From contig CM044310.1 of the NCBI GenBank assembly GCA_024291935.2, positions 82,706,713 through 82,770,712 of the forward strand: a stretch of 64,000 nt of DNA, read 5' to 3'. The position numbers were made by a program, and so were the translations under genes. Positions 1-10,680 of the stretch are shown in pieces. How positions within the stretch are numbered: the first letter of the stretch is position 1; each line of letters starts with the position of its first letter. This DNA is from Okapia johnstoni. Taxonomy: Eukaryota; Chordata; Mammalia; Artiodactyla; Giraffidae. The notes beneath the pieces were generated by a model. It worked only from the letters and a program-made list of their open reading frames with translations. It did not search any database and was not told where the DNA came from.

Positions 1-262
1 AAGGACTGATGTTGAAGCTGAAACTTTGGCTACCTGATGGGAAGAACTGACTCATTTGAAGACTCTGATGCTGGGAAAGATTGAAGGCGGGAGGAGAAGG
101 GGAGGACAGAGGATGAGATGGTAGGATGGCATAAACAACTCAATGGACATGAGTTTGGGTAAACTCCAGGAGGTGGTGATGGACAGGGAATCCTGGCATG
201 CTACAGTCCATGGAGTCACAACGAGTTGGACACGACTGAGTGATTTAACTGAACTGAACTGA
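1..262 (+). mobile_element. BovB LINE (RTE), 3'-terminal fragment
   Basis: This is the 3' end of a BovB retrotransposon, the RTE-clade LINE that is very abundant in ruminants. The text runs through the end of the reverse-transcriptase reading frame into the terminal SINE-like tail (cacgactgagtgattt) and finishes with short gaactgaact repeats, the usual BovB terminus. The left part is cut by the window edge. No long frame survives, so it is inactive. Confidence 0.93.
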
Positions 263-357
263 TGACAGAAATCAGAGGTACCATTTTCCAGGACCAGACT
301 CTAAATGTATGCTATTTTTCACTGGATGTATAGGTATCCTCATTTGTGATGGGTAGG

Positions 358-797
358 TGTCATGGGTTGAATGGTGGTCCCTTTCTACCCCTGCCCAAAA
401 GATATGTCCACTTGGAACCTATGTACATGACCTCATTTGGAATAAGGATATTTGCAGATGTAATTAAGGTTTGAAGATAAGATCATTTTGGGTTAGGGTA
501 GGCCCTAAATCCAATGATAAGTGTCCTGATGAGAAGGGAAGACATATTAGGGAGAAGGTGATGTGAAGATGGAGGCAGAGGCTGAAGTGATGTGTCTACA
601 AGCCAAGGATTGCTGGCAACTACTAGAAACTGGAAGAGGCAAGGAAGACTTCTTCCCTGAAGCTTTCAGAGTGAGCACAGCCCTGCTAACACCTTGATTT
701 CAGACCTCTCTCCCCCAGAACAGTGGTGAATAAGTTTCTATTCTTTCAAGCCACCAACTTTGTGATAAATTGTTAGGGCAGCCCCAGGAAACTAACA
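358..797 (+). mobile_element. Solo LTR of an ERVL-MaLR element (MLT1-like)
   Basis: An ancient MaLR-type LTR of about 440 bp. It shows the tgtcatgggttgaat-like start, the tttgcagatgtaattaagg block, the gggtaggccctaaatccaatga block, and the 3' part with cacagccctgctaacacctt, a decayed polyadenylation signal (gaataag near 729) and an end near aaactaaca. No internal retroviral region follows. The MLT1-like subfamily is assigned from memory of the consensus shape and is tentative. Confidence 0.65.
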
Positions 798-992
798 TCC
801 TGTGCAAAAGGAGATGTTTTACTAGATCAGAGACTGCAAGCCATGTACATGACACTGTGGTAAGCTGCCCTAGTAAATATATCCCGTTTGGCACAGGAAC
901 TGCATTTCAGCTATTCCTTGGTTGAGTTTTTCTTCCACCATATGCAAGGATAGTTCTGGCATCTCTACTTCATTTAATGTGAGCTATCACTT
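798..992. other. Unassigned intergenic DNA
   Basis: AT-rich single-copy-looking sequence between the MaLR LTR and the next SINE. I see no frame, repeat or clear regulatory motif. Confidence 0.4.
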
Positions 993-1004
993 TTTCTGAG
1001 CTTT

Positions 1005-1342
1005 AAAAAATTTTTTAAATTGTATTTATTTATTTGTTGGCTGTGCTGGGTCTTCTTTGCTTCCTGCAAGCTTTCTCTGGTTGCAGTGAGCAGAAGCAAG
1101 GGCTACTCTTTTTTGCTGCGGGCTTCTCTTTGCAGTGGCTTCTCTTGCTGCGAAGCACTGCCTCTAGGTGCATGGGCTTTCAGTAGCTGCGGCTTGCGGG
1201 GTCTAGAGCATGGGCTTAGTAATTGTGACGCCCGGGCTTTAGTTGCTCTCAGGCATGTGGGATCTTCCCAGACCAGGGATTGAACCCGTGTCCTCTGCGT
1301 TGGCAGGCAGATTCTTAACCACTGAACCACCAGGGAAGTCTC
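1005..1342 (-). mobile_element. CHR-type SINE, long form, with target-site duplication
   Basis: A cetartiodactyl tRNA-derived CHR SINE, read on the minus strand. Its 5' head is the complement of agaccaccagggaagtc-type text at the right end, and its T/A-rich tail (attttttaaattgta) is at the left. It carries the extra middle module with the repeated gggcttcagtagttg-like text, so it is the long form. A perfect 12-bp duplication, tttctgagcttt, flanks it (993-1004 and 1343-1354), which fixes the borders. Frames that cross it are not genes. Confidence 0.92.
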
Positions 1343-1354
1343 TTTCTGAGCTTT

Positions 1355-2976
1355 CTGATACTTTAATGGAAAGTCCCATTTCCTGTGTCAAAGGAGAGGG
1401 TTCACTTATCAACAAACAATTCCTTATCCAGCTTTATATTCTGTGTCTTCCTCCCAGCATTGTGACCAGCATCCCCTGGACCCATTCCTGGGCTCACTCT
1501 GCCAGTCCTGCTGGGACCTGTTCATGGCTCCCATGGCTCCTTTGGCTTTTCAACCCCATGGTCCCTTAGCAGGCCTGGCACAGTTGCTTCATGCTTAGAT
1601 CCAATCCTAGGAGTTTTCTGGTGGTCAGTGAGGGAGGTGGTAGCAGACTGTGAGGAGGACTGGCACTGTCTTATAAGCCCCACTTGAGGCTTTTGCCATA
1701 GTCTCCTCATCACTATCCAGGGAGTGGGCCACTTCTGCAGACTCAGAGGCTTCAAAGTTTTCTGGTGCATGTACTCTGATGACCCTAGCCCAGGTTTCAG
1801 AGTCCTACGCCGTCCTCATCAGGGTCCCGACTCTGGTGTAGAAAACTTCCTTAGGTAGGCAGTTGAGATTTCCCTGCGATTTGGTTCCTGGTGGTCAGCT
1901 CCATCTGCCTACAACGCTGTCACGAGGGCTCTCGCTCCGTCATGGTGTGGTCCACCTTGTGATTGGTCGCTGTCAGCCTGGTTTTTCCTGGAAGGCACGG
2001 ATGGTGTTCATCAATGGGCTCTCAGTCCCGCAGTCTAAGTCCAGTTCACCCCCACACATCAGAGCTCTTGCAGGAGGCAGTGCACTCCATCCACATGGAT
2101 CCCAGGCCCCAGGAGACCCGCAGGTGGGAGCCTTGGTAACTGCTGCTACTGCATGTCCCAGACGATTGAAGACTCCCAATGGGGTTGTCATGCTAGTTGG
2201 CTAGCAAATTTATAATTGCATTCCCTAAGGCTGTTTCCAAGGACGTCTCAGTCCCAATTCTGTTAGCTCAGGTTCCCTAGAAGCAGAGCCTAAGATGAAA
2301 ACTCAGGAGCACGGGATTAACAGAGAGGATTCTCTTCCGGAAAATCCTGTGCGGGAGGGGATCAAGTAGGAGAAGCTGAGAGAAAGAGCAGTACGAGGAG
2401 GTAACCTTAGAAAAGCTCAGCCTTGTCTGAGTCACGGCGATGGGTGGGAGCTCTGGGCGTAAACCACACTGCAGCTGTCCCTCCTCAGGGCTATGGGCTG
2501 CCTTTGCCACGTGCTGTGGTTTAACTTCCAGGGCAAAGGACCCCCCATCAGCTGAGGACAATTCTCCAGAAAAGGGGCTCCTGGAGGCCATTACCAGCCT
2601 ACTTCTTAGCAGCCAGGGTCCAGAAAGGGGCTCTGGGAGAACACCAAAGCATTCCAGAGATCTCAGCTAACTCAGAGTTAGCATCATTCAAGATGAAACG
2701 CTTCATGAGGTGGAATGTATTGTCTTCTGGAACACACAATTCTCTCACGATAGTGAATTTTTTCCGGCAATATTTCCCATAGTTTACAGAGCACACACTC
2801 CTAAGTTAGTAGCACATCATGGTAATTGTTTGGTCCTCAAAATAATTTTATCGCTTCTGTTCTCTACCCCAGAGTTTTCTATGTTTAGGTGTCTTGGGGG
2901 TATTTTAGCTACAAACATAGTGCTACCATTCTAATAAATGCTTGGAGGGTGTCGTTAAGAGATTAAACCATATAAT
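1355..2976. other. Long stretch without recognised gene; possible ancient LTR at 2262-2660
   Basis: About 1.6 kb with balanced composition and several short frames on both strands (for example 1863-2204), none with a domain I recognise. The part from about 2262 (ggttccctagaagcagag) to 2660 resembles the antisense start of an ancient ERVL-type LTR, but I cannot name a family. No splice-bounded exon is evident. Confidence 0.35.
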
Positions 2977-3156
2977 TTTTTGCAGTAATTTTTTAAAAAA
3001 ATCTTTATTGGATTTGTTACAATATTGGTTCTGTTTTTTTTTTTTTTTCTTTTGGCCACAAGGCATGTGGGATCTTAGCTTCCTGACCAGGGATCGAACC
3101 AGCATCCCCTGCATTGGAAGATGATATCTTAACCACTGGACCTCCAGGGAAGTCCC
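2977..3156 (-). mobile_element. CHR-type SINE
   Basis: Minus-strand CHR SINE. Its tRNA-like head lies at the right end (complement of gggacttccctggaggtcca), and the body contains the ttggccacaaggcatgtggg block followed to the left by a run of about 16 T, which is the A-tail on the sense strand. Imperfect taaac-atat repeats on both sides are the probable target duplication. Confidence 0.88.
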
Positions 3157-3386
3157 TAAACTATATTTTGAATCACAAGATCAGTTAATGTTAAAGCACA
3201 TTAGTCATCAAACTTACTCTTGGAAGTTGTGAGGGGAGAACCACTGCTCATGTGACAACTGTAATGACCAAGGACAGCAGGTCCCTTTTTTCCACCTGCT
3301 GAAGAGGCAGTGTCGCGTTGTAGTCATGTAAGTGTAGTTTCAGTTCACTTTGCCCTAGTTTTGAAATTCCACAAATCCTGATTAGT
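3157..3386. other. Unassigned intergenic DNA
   Basis: Single-copy-looking sequence separating a SINE from an ERV LTR. Nothing gene-like is visible. Confidence 0.4.
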
Positions 3387-3825
3387 TGTTGGACTGCACC
3401 CCACAGACCTGCAGGGTTTGTAAATGCCCAGTCTGGAGACTGACGAAAGAGTCCAGAAACAGGGACAGAGGCAGCAAAAGTTCATTTAACAGGGTATCTG
3501 AAGCAGGGCTCCTGTGCGGGAGCCACGCCCTACCATGTACAGCAGACAGCAGGCAGAACAGGCAGCAACCTTTACTACCCCCGGAGAGAAGGGATAGTAT
3601 TTATATTCTCCATTTATAGGCGGATCTGACGTCAGGTTGGCTCTTCAGTTACCATGGAAACCAGAGGCTGGGGCAGGGGCAAGCACACAGGCAGTTACGG
3701 ATGAAGCCCTATAATTAAGAGGATTAGAGAGTTGTGTGAGTGAAGCAGGGCCTGGCTGAGCAGGGGGTATACAGAGAGCAAGAGAACAGACATCTTGAGT
3801 GGCCGGACCATACAATTGTTTCACA
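3387..3825 (-). mobile_element. Endogenous retrovirus solo LTR (minus strand)
   Basis: On the minus strand this 439-bp segment begins tgtgaaacaattg and ends caaca, the TG...CA pattern of retroviral LTRs. It has TATA-like boxes (complement of 3611-3620 and of 3597-3606) followed by a pyrimidine-rich stretch and a degenerate polyadenylation-like motif near 3480. No primer-binding site or internal gag/pol sequence adjoins it, so I read it as a solo LTR left by recombination. No clear short target duplication was found, so the ends may be off by a few bases. The family was not identified. Confidence 0.6.
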
Positions 3826-3892
3826 TGAGGGCAATTTCAAATTTCGCATGTAGAATTTTTTATATTACACGATTTCAAAATTACATCATTCT

Positions 3893-4065
3893 GTGGTAAA
3901 GAATGTGGTAAAGAACCTGTCTGCCAACTCAGGAGATGTAAGAGACATGGGTTCGATCTCTGGGTCGGGAAGATCCTCTGGAGGAGGGCATGGCAATGCA
4001 CTCCCAGTATTTTTGCCTGGAGAATCCCATGGACAGAGGAGCCTGGTGGGCTAGAGTCCATGGGG
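3893..4065 (+). mobile_element. Bov-tA SINE, 5'-truncated
   Basis: Bov-tA is a ruminant SINE with a tRNA-Glu-like 5' part joined to a BovB-derived 3' part. Here the box-B-like gttcgatctctgggtcggga text and the gcctggagaatcccatggac block are clear, while the first ~30 bases are disturbed. A 7-bp repeat, tcattct, lies on both sides (3886-3892 and 4066-4072). Confidence 0.9.
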
Positions 4066-4084
4066 TCATTCTAATTCACATCAA

Positions 4085-4715
4085 ATACAACACGTGGTAT
4101 TGCCTAATGCTTTTCTGTGTTTGTCTTTCATGTCTTAATCTGGTAGGAGTTTACTTTTATACATGATGTGAGGTAGGGATCTGACTATTTTTCTCCTTCA
4201 AATGAAGAGCCAGATGTCATGACCTCATTTATTGAAAACTCCATCATTTTCCTGATTTTCTCTATATGCATGTGTCCATTTCTGGACTTTCTATTTTCTT
4301 TCTTTGGTTTGTCTAATCCCATCTGCTTTGCGCTCTTTTAAATATGTCACAGTCTGTTTTCGTATTTGGTAGAACAAATGCCCAAACAATTTTGTTTCCT
4401 TTTCAGCCTTTTCCTGGTTATCCTCTTGCATTTTCTCTTTCAAATGAAGTTTAGTTTGGGCTCGTCCAGTTCCATAAAAATTCCTGCAGGGGTAGTGATT
4501 GGGATGGTAGTGAATTTATAGTTTAATTGGAGGAGACCTGACATCTTTACAATATTGAGTGTTTCCACCCAGGTCCATGGTTGTGCCTTTCCACTTATTT
4601 AGGTCTTCTTTTATGTCCCCCAGTAAATTTTTATAGTTTTCTTCTCATAGGTCCTGAACATTTCTTGGTAGGTTTAGTCTCAGCTATTTTATATTTTTTG
4701 TTTTCATTGTGAATG
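4085..4715 (-). mobile_element. L1 LINE fragment (ORF2 3' region)
   Basis: T-rich sequence that matches antisense L1 ORF2 near its 3' end, for example the ttgtgcctttccacttattt and ttggtaggtttagtct blocks. It is fragmented by stops and has no long frame. It looks like an older L1M-type copy. Confidence 0.72.
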
Positions 4716-5190
4716 AACCTGGAGGGTTCCTGGGATTGTACTTATGTCAGGGCAAGATTCTTTAGGTTTGGTGAAACGTCTCTAGCTCCTGAGTGAAGGT
4801 GGCTGTGCCTCCACTTGGCAGATCAGAGGGTGAGACTGCCTGTGGAAGGAGGTTCCCTTTCTGCGTGTGCAGTTTCTGGGTTTTGACCCAAAATGCTGCT
4901 GCAGCCTCCTAGATATTGTACAGGGACAGGTGGGCTCCATTGGCTGCAATGCAGGCAGATTCTGAATGTGGTTATTCTACTAACTTCTCTCCTGATCACT
5001 CCACCCCTGGCTTTCTGTATTTGTTTCCTCTGAACACAAGGTTACTTTGGGTCTTTTTTCCCCGTTTCAGCGGTTCTGGCTATGGTGCTTTCACCGTGGT
5101 TTCCGCCACTCCTCTCCACCCTACACCGTCTGCTTCTTGGCTCCTAGGAACTGTGGACAAGTTCTTGTTTGTCCAACCTACTGATGGACT
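4716..5190. other. Unassigned intergenic DNA
   Basis: Includes an apparent 101-codon frame (4916-5221) with no recognisable domain that runs into the following SINE. I do not regard it as a gene. No strong regulatory signature was seen. Confidence 0.35.
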
Positions 5191-5204
5191 CACTCTCCCT
5201 TTTT

Positions 5205-5535
5205 GTTTTTTGATAGTTTAATTAATTAGGTAATTGTTGGCTGGGCTGGGTCTTTGTTGCACAGGTATTTCTCTAGTTGAGGCAAGCAGAGGCTGCTCTC
5301 TAGTTGTGGTGTGAGGGCTTCTCATTGCGATGGCTTCTCCCGTTGCAGAGCATCAGCTCTAGACCACTCGGGCTTCAGTAGTTGCGGATCCCAGGCTCTA
5401 GAGCACAGGCTCTATAGTTGTGGTGCTGGGGCTTAGTTGCTCGGCGTCATGTGGGATCCTCCTGGATCAGGGATCGAACCTGTGTCTCCTGCATTGTCAG
5501 GTAGATTTTTTACCAATGAGCCACCAGGGAAGCCC
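5205..5535 (-). mobile_element. CHR-type SINE, long form
   Basis: Same architecture as the copy at 1005-1342: an antisense head at the right (accaatgagccaccaggga), the repeated gggcttcagtagttg-like middle module, and a T/A-rich left tail. Imperfect cactctccctttt / cactctttctttt copies on each side (5191-5204 and 5536-5548) are a decayed target duplication, so this insertion is older than the one at 1005. Confidence 0.9.
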
Positions 5536-5548
5536 CACTCTTTCTTTT

Positions 5549-6411
5549 TAAAATATGACTTTTCAGGGATTAGAGGCAGGAGGGCAGGGAGACAGGAATG
5601 CTTAATGTGTCTCCTGGGTCTTGTTGTTTTGTGTGTTCATTTTTCTTAAGTCAGGAGACTCTGAGATATGCTTTCATAGTGGCACAGAGGCCAACAGAGC
5701 AAGGAAAGGTGAAGATGCAGGGAAGCAGTGATGGCTGATGCAGTGCAGTCCCCTGGGTACCTTGATGTTGGGGTTGATTTCAGACAGGCAGCATGGCATA
5801 CAGGCAGCGTGGGTCAAGGGCAGGCAGAGGTGTAGGGGTGCCTGCAGGTTTGACGGTAGAAGATGAGCTGTATTCTCGTTGATTCCTTCTGTATTTTGTG
5901 AGAGCCAGGATGTGAGGTTATCATGGGAGAGGGAGATGGTTGCAGAGAGGAGCCAAGGGTTTCTGGAGAGAAATGAAAGCATCACCATGGAGAGCATGAG
6001 AAGGAGCCAGTCAGGGACATAGGCTTCCTGGGTTGCACTGGAAGACAGCCCTTGGATCAGAGGTCCAGCCCACAGGCACTGCCCTTAGCCAGTCCTTAGC
6101 CACTCTGATGAGGGTTCTGGAGATCTTGGGTGGGATCTGGTTAATCTTTTCCACCTGTGATTTTCTTCACAGACCCAGGAGGACCAGGACTCAGAAAGTC
6201 TGAGTTCAAATCCTCCTGTGACTTCTTGTAAGCTCTGAGACCCTGGGAACACTGCCTCCCTTTTGAGCCCTTTTTCTTTTCTCTTCAGAGGTCATGGTGA
6301 CACTGACCTCATGGGGTGGCTGTGAGTGACCCTGGGCATAAAAATGGCATGTTCAGAAATTCTGGGGACATTGTAATGAATGGGGCTGTAATGATACTTA
6401 TGTCTATACCA
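5549..6411. other. Unassigned intergenic DNA
   Basis: No repeat I can name and no credible exon. A 107-codon minus-strand frame (5674-5997) has no domain signature. Confidence 0.35.
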
Positions 6412-6610
6412 TGCAAGTGTGCTAAGTTGCTTCAGTCGTGTCCGATTCTTTGTGACCCTACGGACCATAGCCTGCCAGGCTCCTCTGTCCATGGGGATTC
6501 TCCAGGCAAGAATGCTGGAGTGGGTTGCCATGTCCTTCTCCAGGGAATCTTCCCCACCCAGGAATTGAACCTGCATCTCTTACATCTTCTGCATTGGCAC
6601 ATACCTTTCT
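6412..6610 (-). mobile_element. Bov-tA SINE
   Basis: Antisense Bov-tA. The BovB-derived end (gtgctaagttgcttcagtcg) is at the left, followed by the ggctcctctgtccatgggga block and the box-B region at the right. The tRNA-like head is degraded and is followed by a run of A. Confidence 0.9.
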
Positions 6611-7111
6611 AGAAAAAAAAAAATTGCTGAAGTCAAATTTGGGAAGAGAGAGATTGAGATGGGTAATAATGCCACCCTCTGGTTAAACTGTGACACTAAC
6701 TCTAATTTCCACCTACTTTGAGGCCCTTTCCCTCAATTCCTTGGTATCCCCTCAACTCCATCATGTCCAACTCAGTCATCTACAACTTCGAAGTAGTTCC
6801 TTATACACTAGGTCTGGAAGGGACACAGAAGGTCTTCCTGCTGATTCTGATGCTCTAATCACTCTCCTATCCCTGGCATCCATCTTTAATGTGGAAACCT
6901 CTCAGGGCTGGGTTCCTTTGGAAGATAAGCTGAGAAATTTCCACCCAAGCAGCAGACCATGCTGCTTGTAAATGGCATTTCTGTTTGAGACAGGGTGGGT
7001 TCTCTCCACAGGCAACTGTAGATTCTGCCAGCCCCTAGAGTGGGTGCCTGTGTGCCCACCGGACAGCATCTGGCTGAGCTGTAGGGCTTCATCTGCCTTG
7101 GGCATAAGTAG
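6611..7111. other. Unassigned intergenic DNA
   Basis: Single-copy-looking sequence with overlapping short frames on both strands and no recognised domain or repeat. Confidence 0.35.
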
Positions 7112-7120
7112 CCTTATCCA

Positions 7121-7334
7121 TGGGCTTCCCCGGTGGCTCAGTGGTAAAGAATCTGCCTGCAGTGCAGGAGCTACAGGAGACATGGGTTCCATCCCTCAGT
7201 TGGGAAGATCCCTTGAAGGAGGGCATGGCAACTCGCTCCAGCATTCTTGCCTGGAGAATCCCCATGGACAGAGGAGCCTGGCAGGCTACAGTCCATAGGG
7301 TCTCAAAGAGTCAGACACAACTGCACGCACACAA
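7121..7334 (+). mobile_element. Full-length Bov-tA SINE with perfect target duplication
   Basis: A complete copy from the tRNA-like head (gggcttccccggtggctcag) through the gggaagatcccttgaaggag block to the BovB-type tail (gagtcagacacaactg). A perfect 9-bp duplication, ccttatcca, flanks it (7112-7120 and 7335-7343). Frames of 81-108 codons crossing here are read through the SINE and are not genes. Confidence 0.95.
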
Positions 7335-7343
7335 CCTTATCCA

Positions 7344-9222
7344 TAGAAATCTTTTCTCACCATAGTTTTACATCTGGAGAGGGCTCCAGAATCAACTTTC
7401 TAGATGAGTCGGGATCATTGCAGGCTGTGTCTGTACCTCATTCACTCCTAGAAAGCAGAAAGTGTTCAAACAGAAGTTGGTGTAATTGGTGGGGAAGGTG
7501 GGGTTTAGGTCAGCTAAGACTTCCCTAGAGGAAGAACAAAACTGTGCCCAGTGCAGGCAAGTTGGAAAACTTCAATGTATGACTTGTTCTTTCCCCTAAA
7601 TTCCTCTTTTCCCCGTATTTCATTTTTTTCCAGAAAACGTGTGATTTTATATGCTTTTCTCTGCATGTATTAAACAAATTGCACAGCTGAATAGCTTTTC
7701 TTAAAACCTGGACATTCACCAAAAATAAGTTTGCCAGCACAGACAATTAAGCTTTCTTCTTTGAACAATGGAGTGACTGACTGGCACATTTGAAATGCAA
7801 GCCTATTTTTTTTATTCCACTGTTCATCCTTCAAGCTGATAAACAGCAACAATGGGAAACAGCTGGGACAGGAAAACATTTGAGTTTGTATTTTCAAAGC
7901 AAGCAAGAAAGAAACCCGTCAGTGTGGGCCAGATCCCATCTTCCGCCTGAGGGCGAGCCGGCATTTGGGGAGGGAAAAATACTATACATATTTCTAATCA
8001 AACATTACATATTTATTAATGTGCAGCTGGTGCATTGTATTCTGAGGGTTGATGGTGGGGGTGTCTCCCCCCACCCCCTCACCATCCGCCTTGTTCCTCT
8101 AATGTGTCTTGTCTGGCAGGCTGGTATTGTTCTGTAACTGACATTACTTTATAAGAATCCAGAACTGAGTACATTTAATAGGAGTCATGGAGACAATCGC
8201 TCTCTGAGCGGTTCGGGTCCCTGTGACGTAGGTGCCATCTGAGCCTGAGTGTCTGTTCTGGGAGCAGAACAGGTGGGCAATAGACTTATTTTTAGGCAGG
8301 TGCATGGGGGATACCATATATGGGGAAGCCCCCAGCACCTTTACTGCTACCCCCGCATCACACACTGGGGTCCCTTCTATGAAGGCCATGCCTCCCACCC
8401 ACGTGTCTGTGTCCTTTCTAAACGTGGGAGTAAATTTCTTTTGATGCTCACGGAGATTAAACTTGCCGTGAATTTCATCGAAAGCAAGGGTTGCATCTGT
8501 TCATTAGGTGAGGAGGCTCACCTTGTCAATTTCCATTGAGTGCTGGCACGAGCGATCACTTTATCATCATTTGTCAGCAACCTCGACAGGTTTTACTCAG
8601 CTTTGATTCCTCCCGGGCCCTGCTGTCATAACTTCATTGGCTTCATGGTAGCAGCTGGGCTCCCTGGTGTAATCGTCTAATAGATCGACTTTGCCTTAAT
8701 ATTGGTAATACGTTAGATGCAAAAGAATGCGCAAGACAGGCGAAAACATTAAAGTCCAGACAAGCCACAGACTCCTGTAACAATCCCAGCTCCACCCTAA
8801 ACTCACGGCCCCATCCATCTTTGGAAATCTCATTATTCTGAGGAATGGAGGGAATCTGTCTCTTACAGCTTGGAAAAACTGGAGCTGAGATTTCAGTCTC
8901 CCTCTGGTTTTGTGGTCCAGGAAATTTAGGAGGGGAGGGTGGAAAGGGTTCTTGGCCAGGGGCTGGGTGGGTACCCTTTCCTGCTGGGGCTCCACTGTGG
9001 CCTTGGTCTTCCCATCTTCAGTAGATGGGAAGTGAGCAGGATGTCAAGGCTCTTATACTCCAATTCACACTGGCGCCGGGCAGCAGTGGAAATGAGCAAG
9101 TGGGCAGGGAGGGGACTGTGGCAGGCTGGAGGGCACTTCCACCGCTCGGTCACCAGCAGCTTGTATATTGCCGGGTGAATGCAAGCCTGTCAGACCTAGA
9201 GGTTTAGACTTTTAAAGAGGAA
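7344..9222. other. Repeat-poor unique block, possible conserved non-coding DNA
   Basis: About 1.9 kb in which I can name no transposon, in a window otherwise dense with them. The part at about 8440-8740 has the look of constrained non-coding sequence: mixed composition, a gtcataacttcattgg segment, taat cores and no long frame. A G/C hairpin lies at 8051-8086. Conservation is inferred, not measured. No promoter or exon can be demonstrated. Confidence 0.4.
8051..8086. other. GC-rich imperfect hairpin
   Basis: gatggtgggggtg (8051-8063) can pair with caccccctcaccatc (8072-8086) if a 2-nt bulge is allowed, leaving an 8-nt C-rich loop. The function is unknown and chance formation in G/C runs is possible. 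Confidence 0.45.
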
Positions 9223-9238
9223 CTGGAATTCTGAATTT

Positions 9239-9353
9239 ATTTTTTGGCCACAACCTGCGGCATGCAGGATCTTAGTTCTCTGACCAGGGATTGAACCTGT
9301 GCCCCCTGCAGTGGAAGCATTGAGTCTTAACCACTGGACCACCAGGGGAGTCT
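9239..9353 (-). mobile_element. CHR-type SINE, short form, with 16-bp target duplication
   Basis: An antisense CHR SINE of about 115 bp with only the head and the ttggccacaacctgcggcat block. A perfect 16-bp duplication, ctggaattctgaattt, brackets it (9223-9238 and 9354-9369). This is the clearest insertion footprint in the window. Confidence 0.95.
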
Positions 9354-9484
9354 CTGGAATTCTGAATTTTTAGGTCAACTGTTTTAACTTGTATTGTTGG
9401 CACTGAATTAAAATAAATCGAGAAATCCCACTCCACTGAGAGAGTAAAATATCTGCTGGTTCTGATTAAGTATGATGATGGTGA

Positions 9485-9650
9485 TGAATGACAGTTGATA
9501 TTAATATTGGTGAGTCCTTGTCACGTACCAGGGTCTGTTTTAGGCAGGTTTTATCCTCACAACAATGCTGTGAGACAGGTACTGATGCTATCCCTATTTT
9601 ACAGGAGAGGAAGTGGAAGCACTGTAAGTAACTTGTCCAAGGTCACTATC
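9485..9650 (-). mobile_element. MIR SINE fragment
   Basis: Antisense copy of the ancient mammalian tRNA-core SINE MIR. Visible landmarks are the cctcacaacaatgctgtgag, ctattttacaggagaggaag and acttgtccaaggtcac blocks. Divergence is high, as expected for its age. Confidence 0.8.
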
Positions 9651-10290
9651 CTTGCTGTCCAGCTTATCAGGTAATTTACTTCCAGGAACTTGGAGATCTA
9701 CTGACAAGGGACACTGAGCCTGTGTGGAAATATGGCTTGTGTCTGAAGATAGATTTCCTGGCAGAGGATGAATTATTTCGATGTTGCATTTAGAAAAACA
9801 AAACCAAAAAAAAAAACCTATGTTGTCCTTAAAAAATAGAACAAAAACCAAAAACCTCTTTTCTGGAATTTTCCACCTCAATATTATCACTGTCTTCCAA
9901 AATCCTGGGATTTCATTAAGTATCAGGGGATAACCATGTTAATTTCGAAGTTTCAGGGCAGAGGTTAAAGGATGTGCTTGTGATTTCTTGACTTTATCAA
10001 AACATACTTTTATTCATAGCCTAGAGCTCCTCCTTAGGTTTGATGAAAACTCCAGCTTCCTGCTCTGCCCCTCATAACACAGCTCTTGGAAATCCTGAGT
10101 GGATGTTTACCTGAAATTTGCTAGATCCTTAGTAAATATTTGTGGGATGGATGGGTGGTAAATTAAAAATTTGAATGTAGAGTGTTTTGAACAAGAATTT
10201 CTTTTTATTTTTTGGCTTCTGACTGTGCTTAATTCTTTGCTGTCATTATCTCTGATTGTCATTCGTTGGACCTTCTCTCACAGACCAACG
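9651..10290. other. Unassigned intergenic DNA
   Basis: AT-rich sequence with A-runs near 9780-9850. No gene, clear repeat or motif cluster seen. Confidence 0.35.
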
Positions 10291-10680
10291 TGCACATGTC
10301 CATTCACTTACCTGTGCTTCAACACGCACCCAAGCACATGCAGCCGCAGTGCTTACATGTTAGTCACTCAGTCTCAGTCGTTCCTCTGTCCATGGAATTC
10401 TCCAGGCAAGGATGCTGGAGTGGGCTGCCATTTCCTTCTCCAGGGGATCTTCCCGACTCAGGGATCAAACCTGGGTCTCCTGCATTGCAGGCAGATTCTT
10501 TGCTGTCTGAGCCACCAGGGAAGCCTCCAACACAAATGTGTGCACACTTACATGTGGGCCAACATATACATGTGCAAGTGTACATATGTATGTGTGGTTT
10601 AATATACACATGCACACACATGGCTCAGCATGTAAATGTGCACATGCTTACGTGTGATTCAACATCTGTGTGTGTTATAT
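10291..10680. repeat. Degenerate minisatellite (~32-36-bp unit), interrupted by a SINE
   Basis: On both sides of a Bov-tA insertion the sequence repeats a loose theme of acatgtg, ttcaacat and cacatgcac. Units about 32-36 bp apart are seen at roughly 10291-10357 and 10528-10680. The copies are strongly diverged, so this is an old tandem array and not a recent microsatellite. Apparent frames of 143 and 155 codons crossing it come from the tandem repeats and the SINE. Confidence 0.6.
10358..10526 (-). mobile_element. Bov-tA SINE inserted in a minisatellite
   Basis: Antisense Bov-tA with a short BovB-type left end (tagtcactcagtctcagtcg) and a complete tRNA-like head at the right (tctgagccaccagggaagcc). 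The central cactatagcc-type segment is missing, so it carries an internal deletion. Confidence 0.92.

Noticed and set aside
1973..2191. Minus-strand frame considered as a retroviral internal fragment
   Set aside because: It has a vaguely repeat-like look but I could not match it to a family, so no call is made.
7121..7200. tRNA-like heads of Bov-tA and CHR SINEs considered as tRNA genes
   Set aside because: Box-B-like motifs are present but no full cloverleaf; they are SINE 5' regions with tails and target duplications.
7120..7365. Group of 81-108-codon frames
   Set aside because: All pass through a full-length Bov-tA SINE with target duplications.
10291..10680. Spaced repeats considered as a CRISPR array
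   Set aside because: Mammalian context, variable unit length, no constant repeat with unique spacers; a decayed minisatellite.
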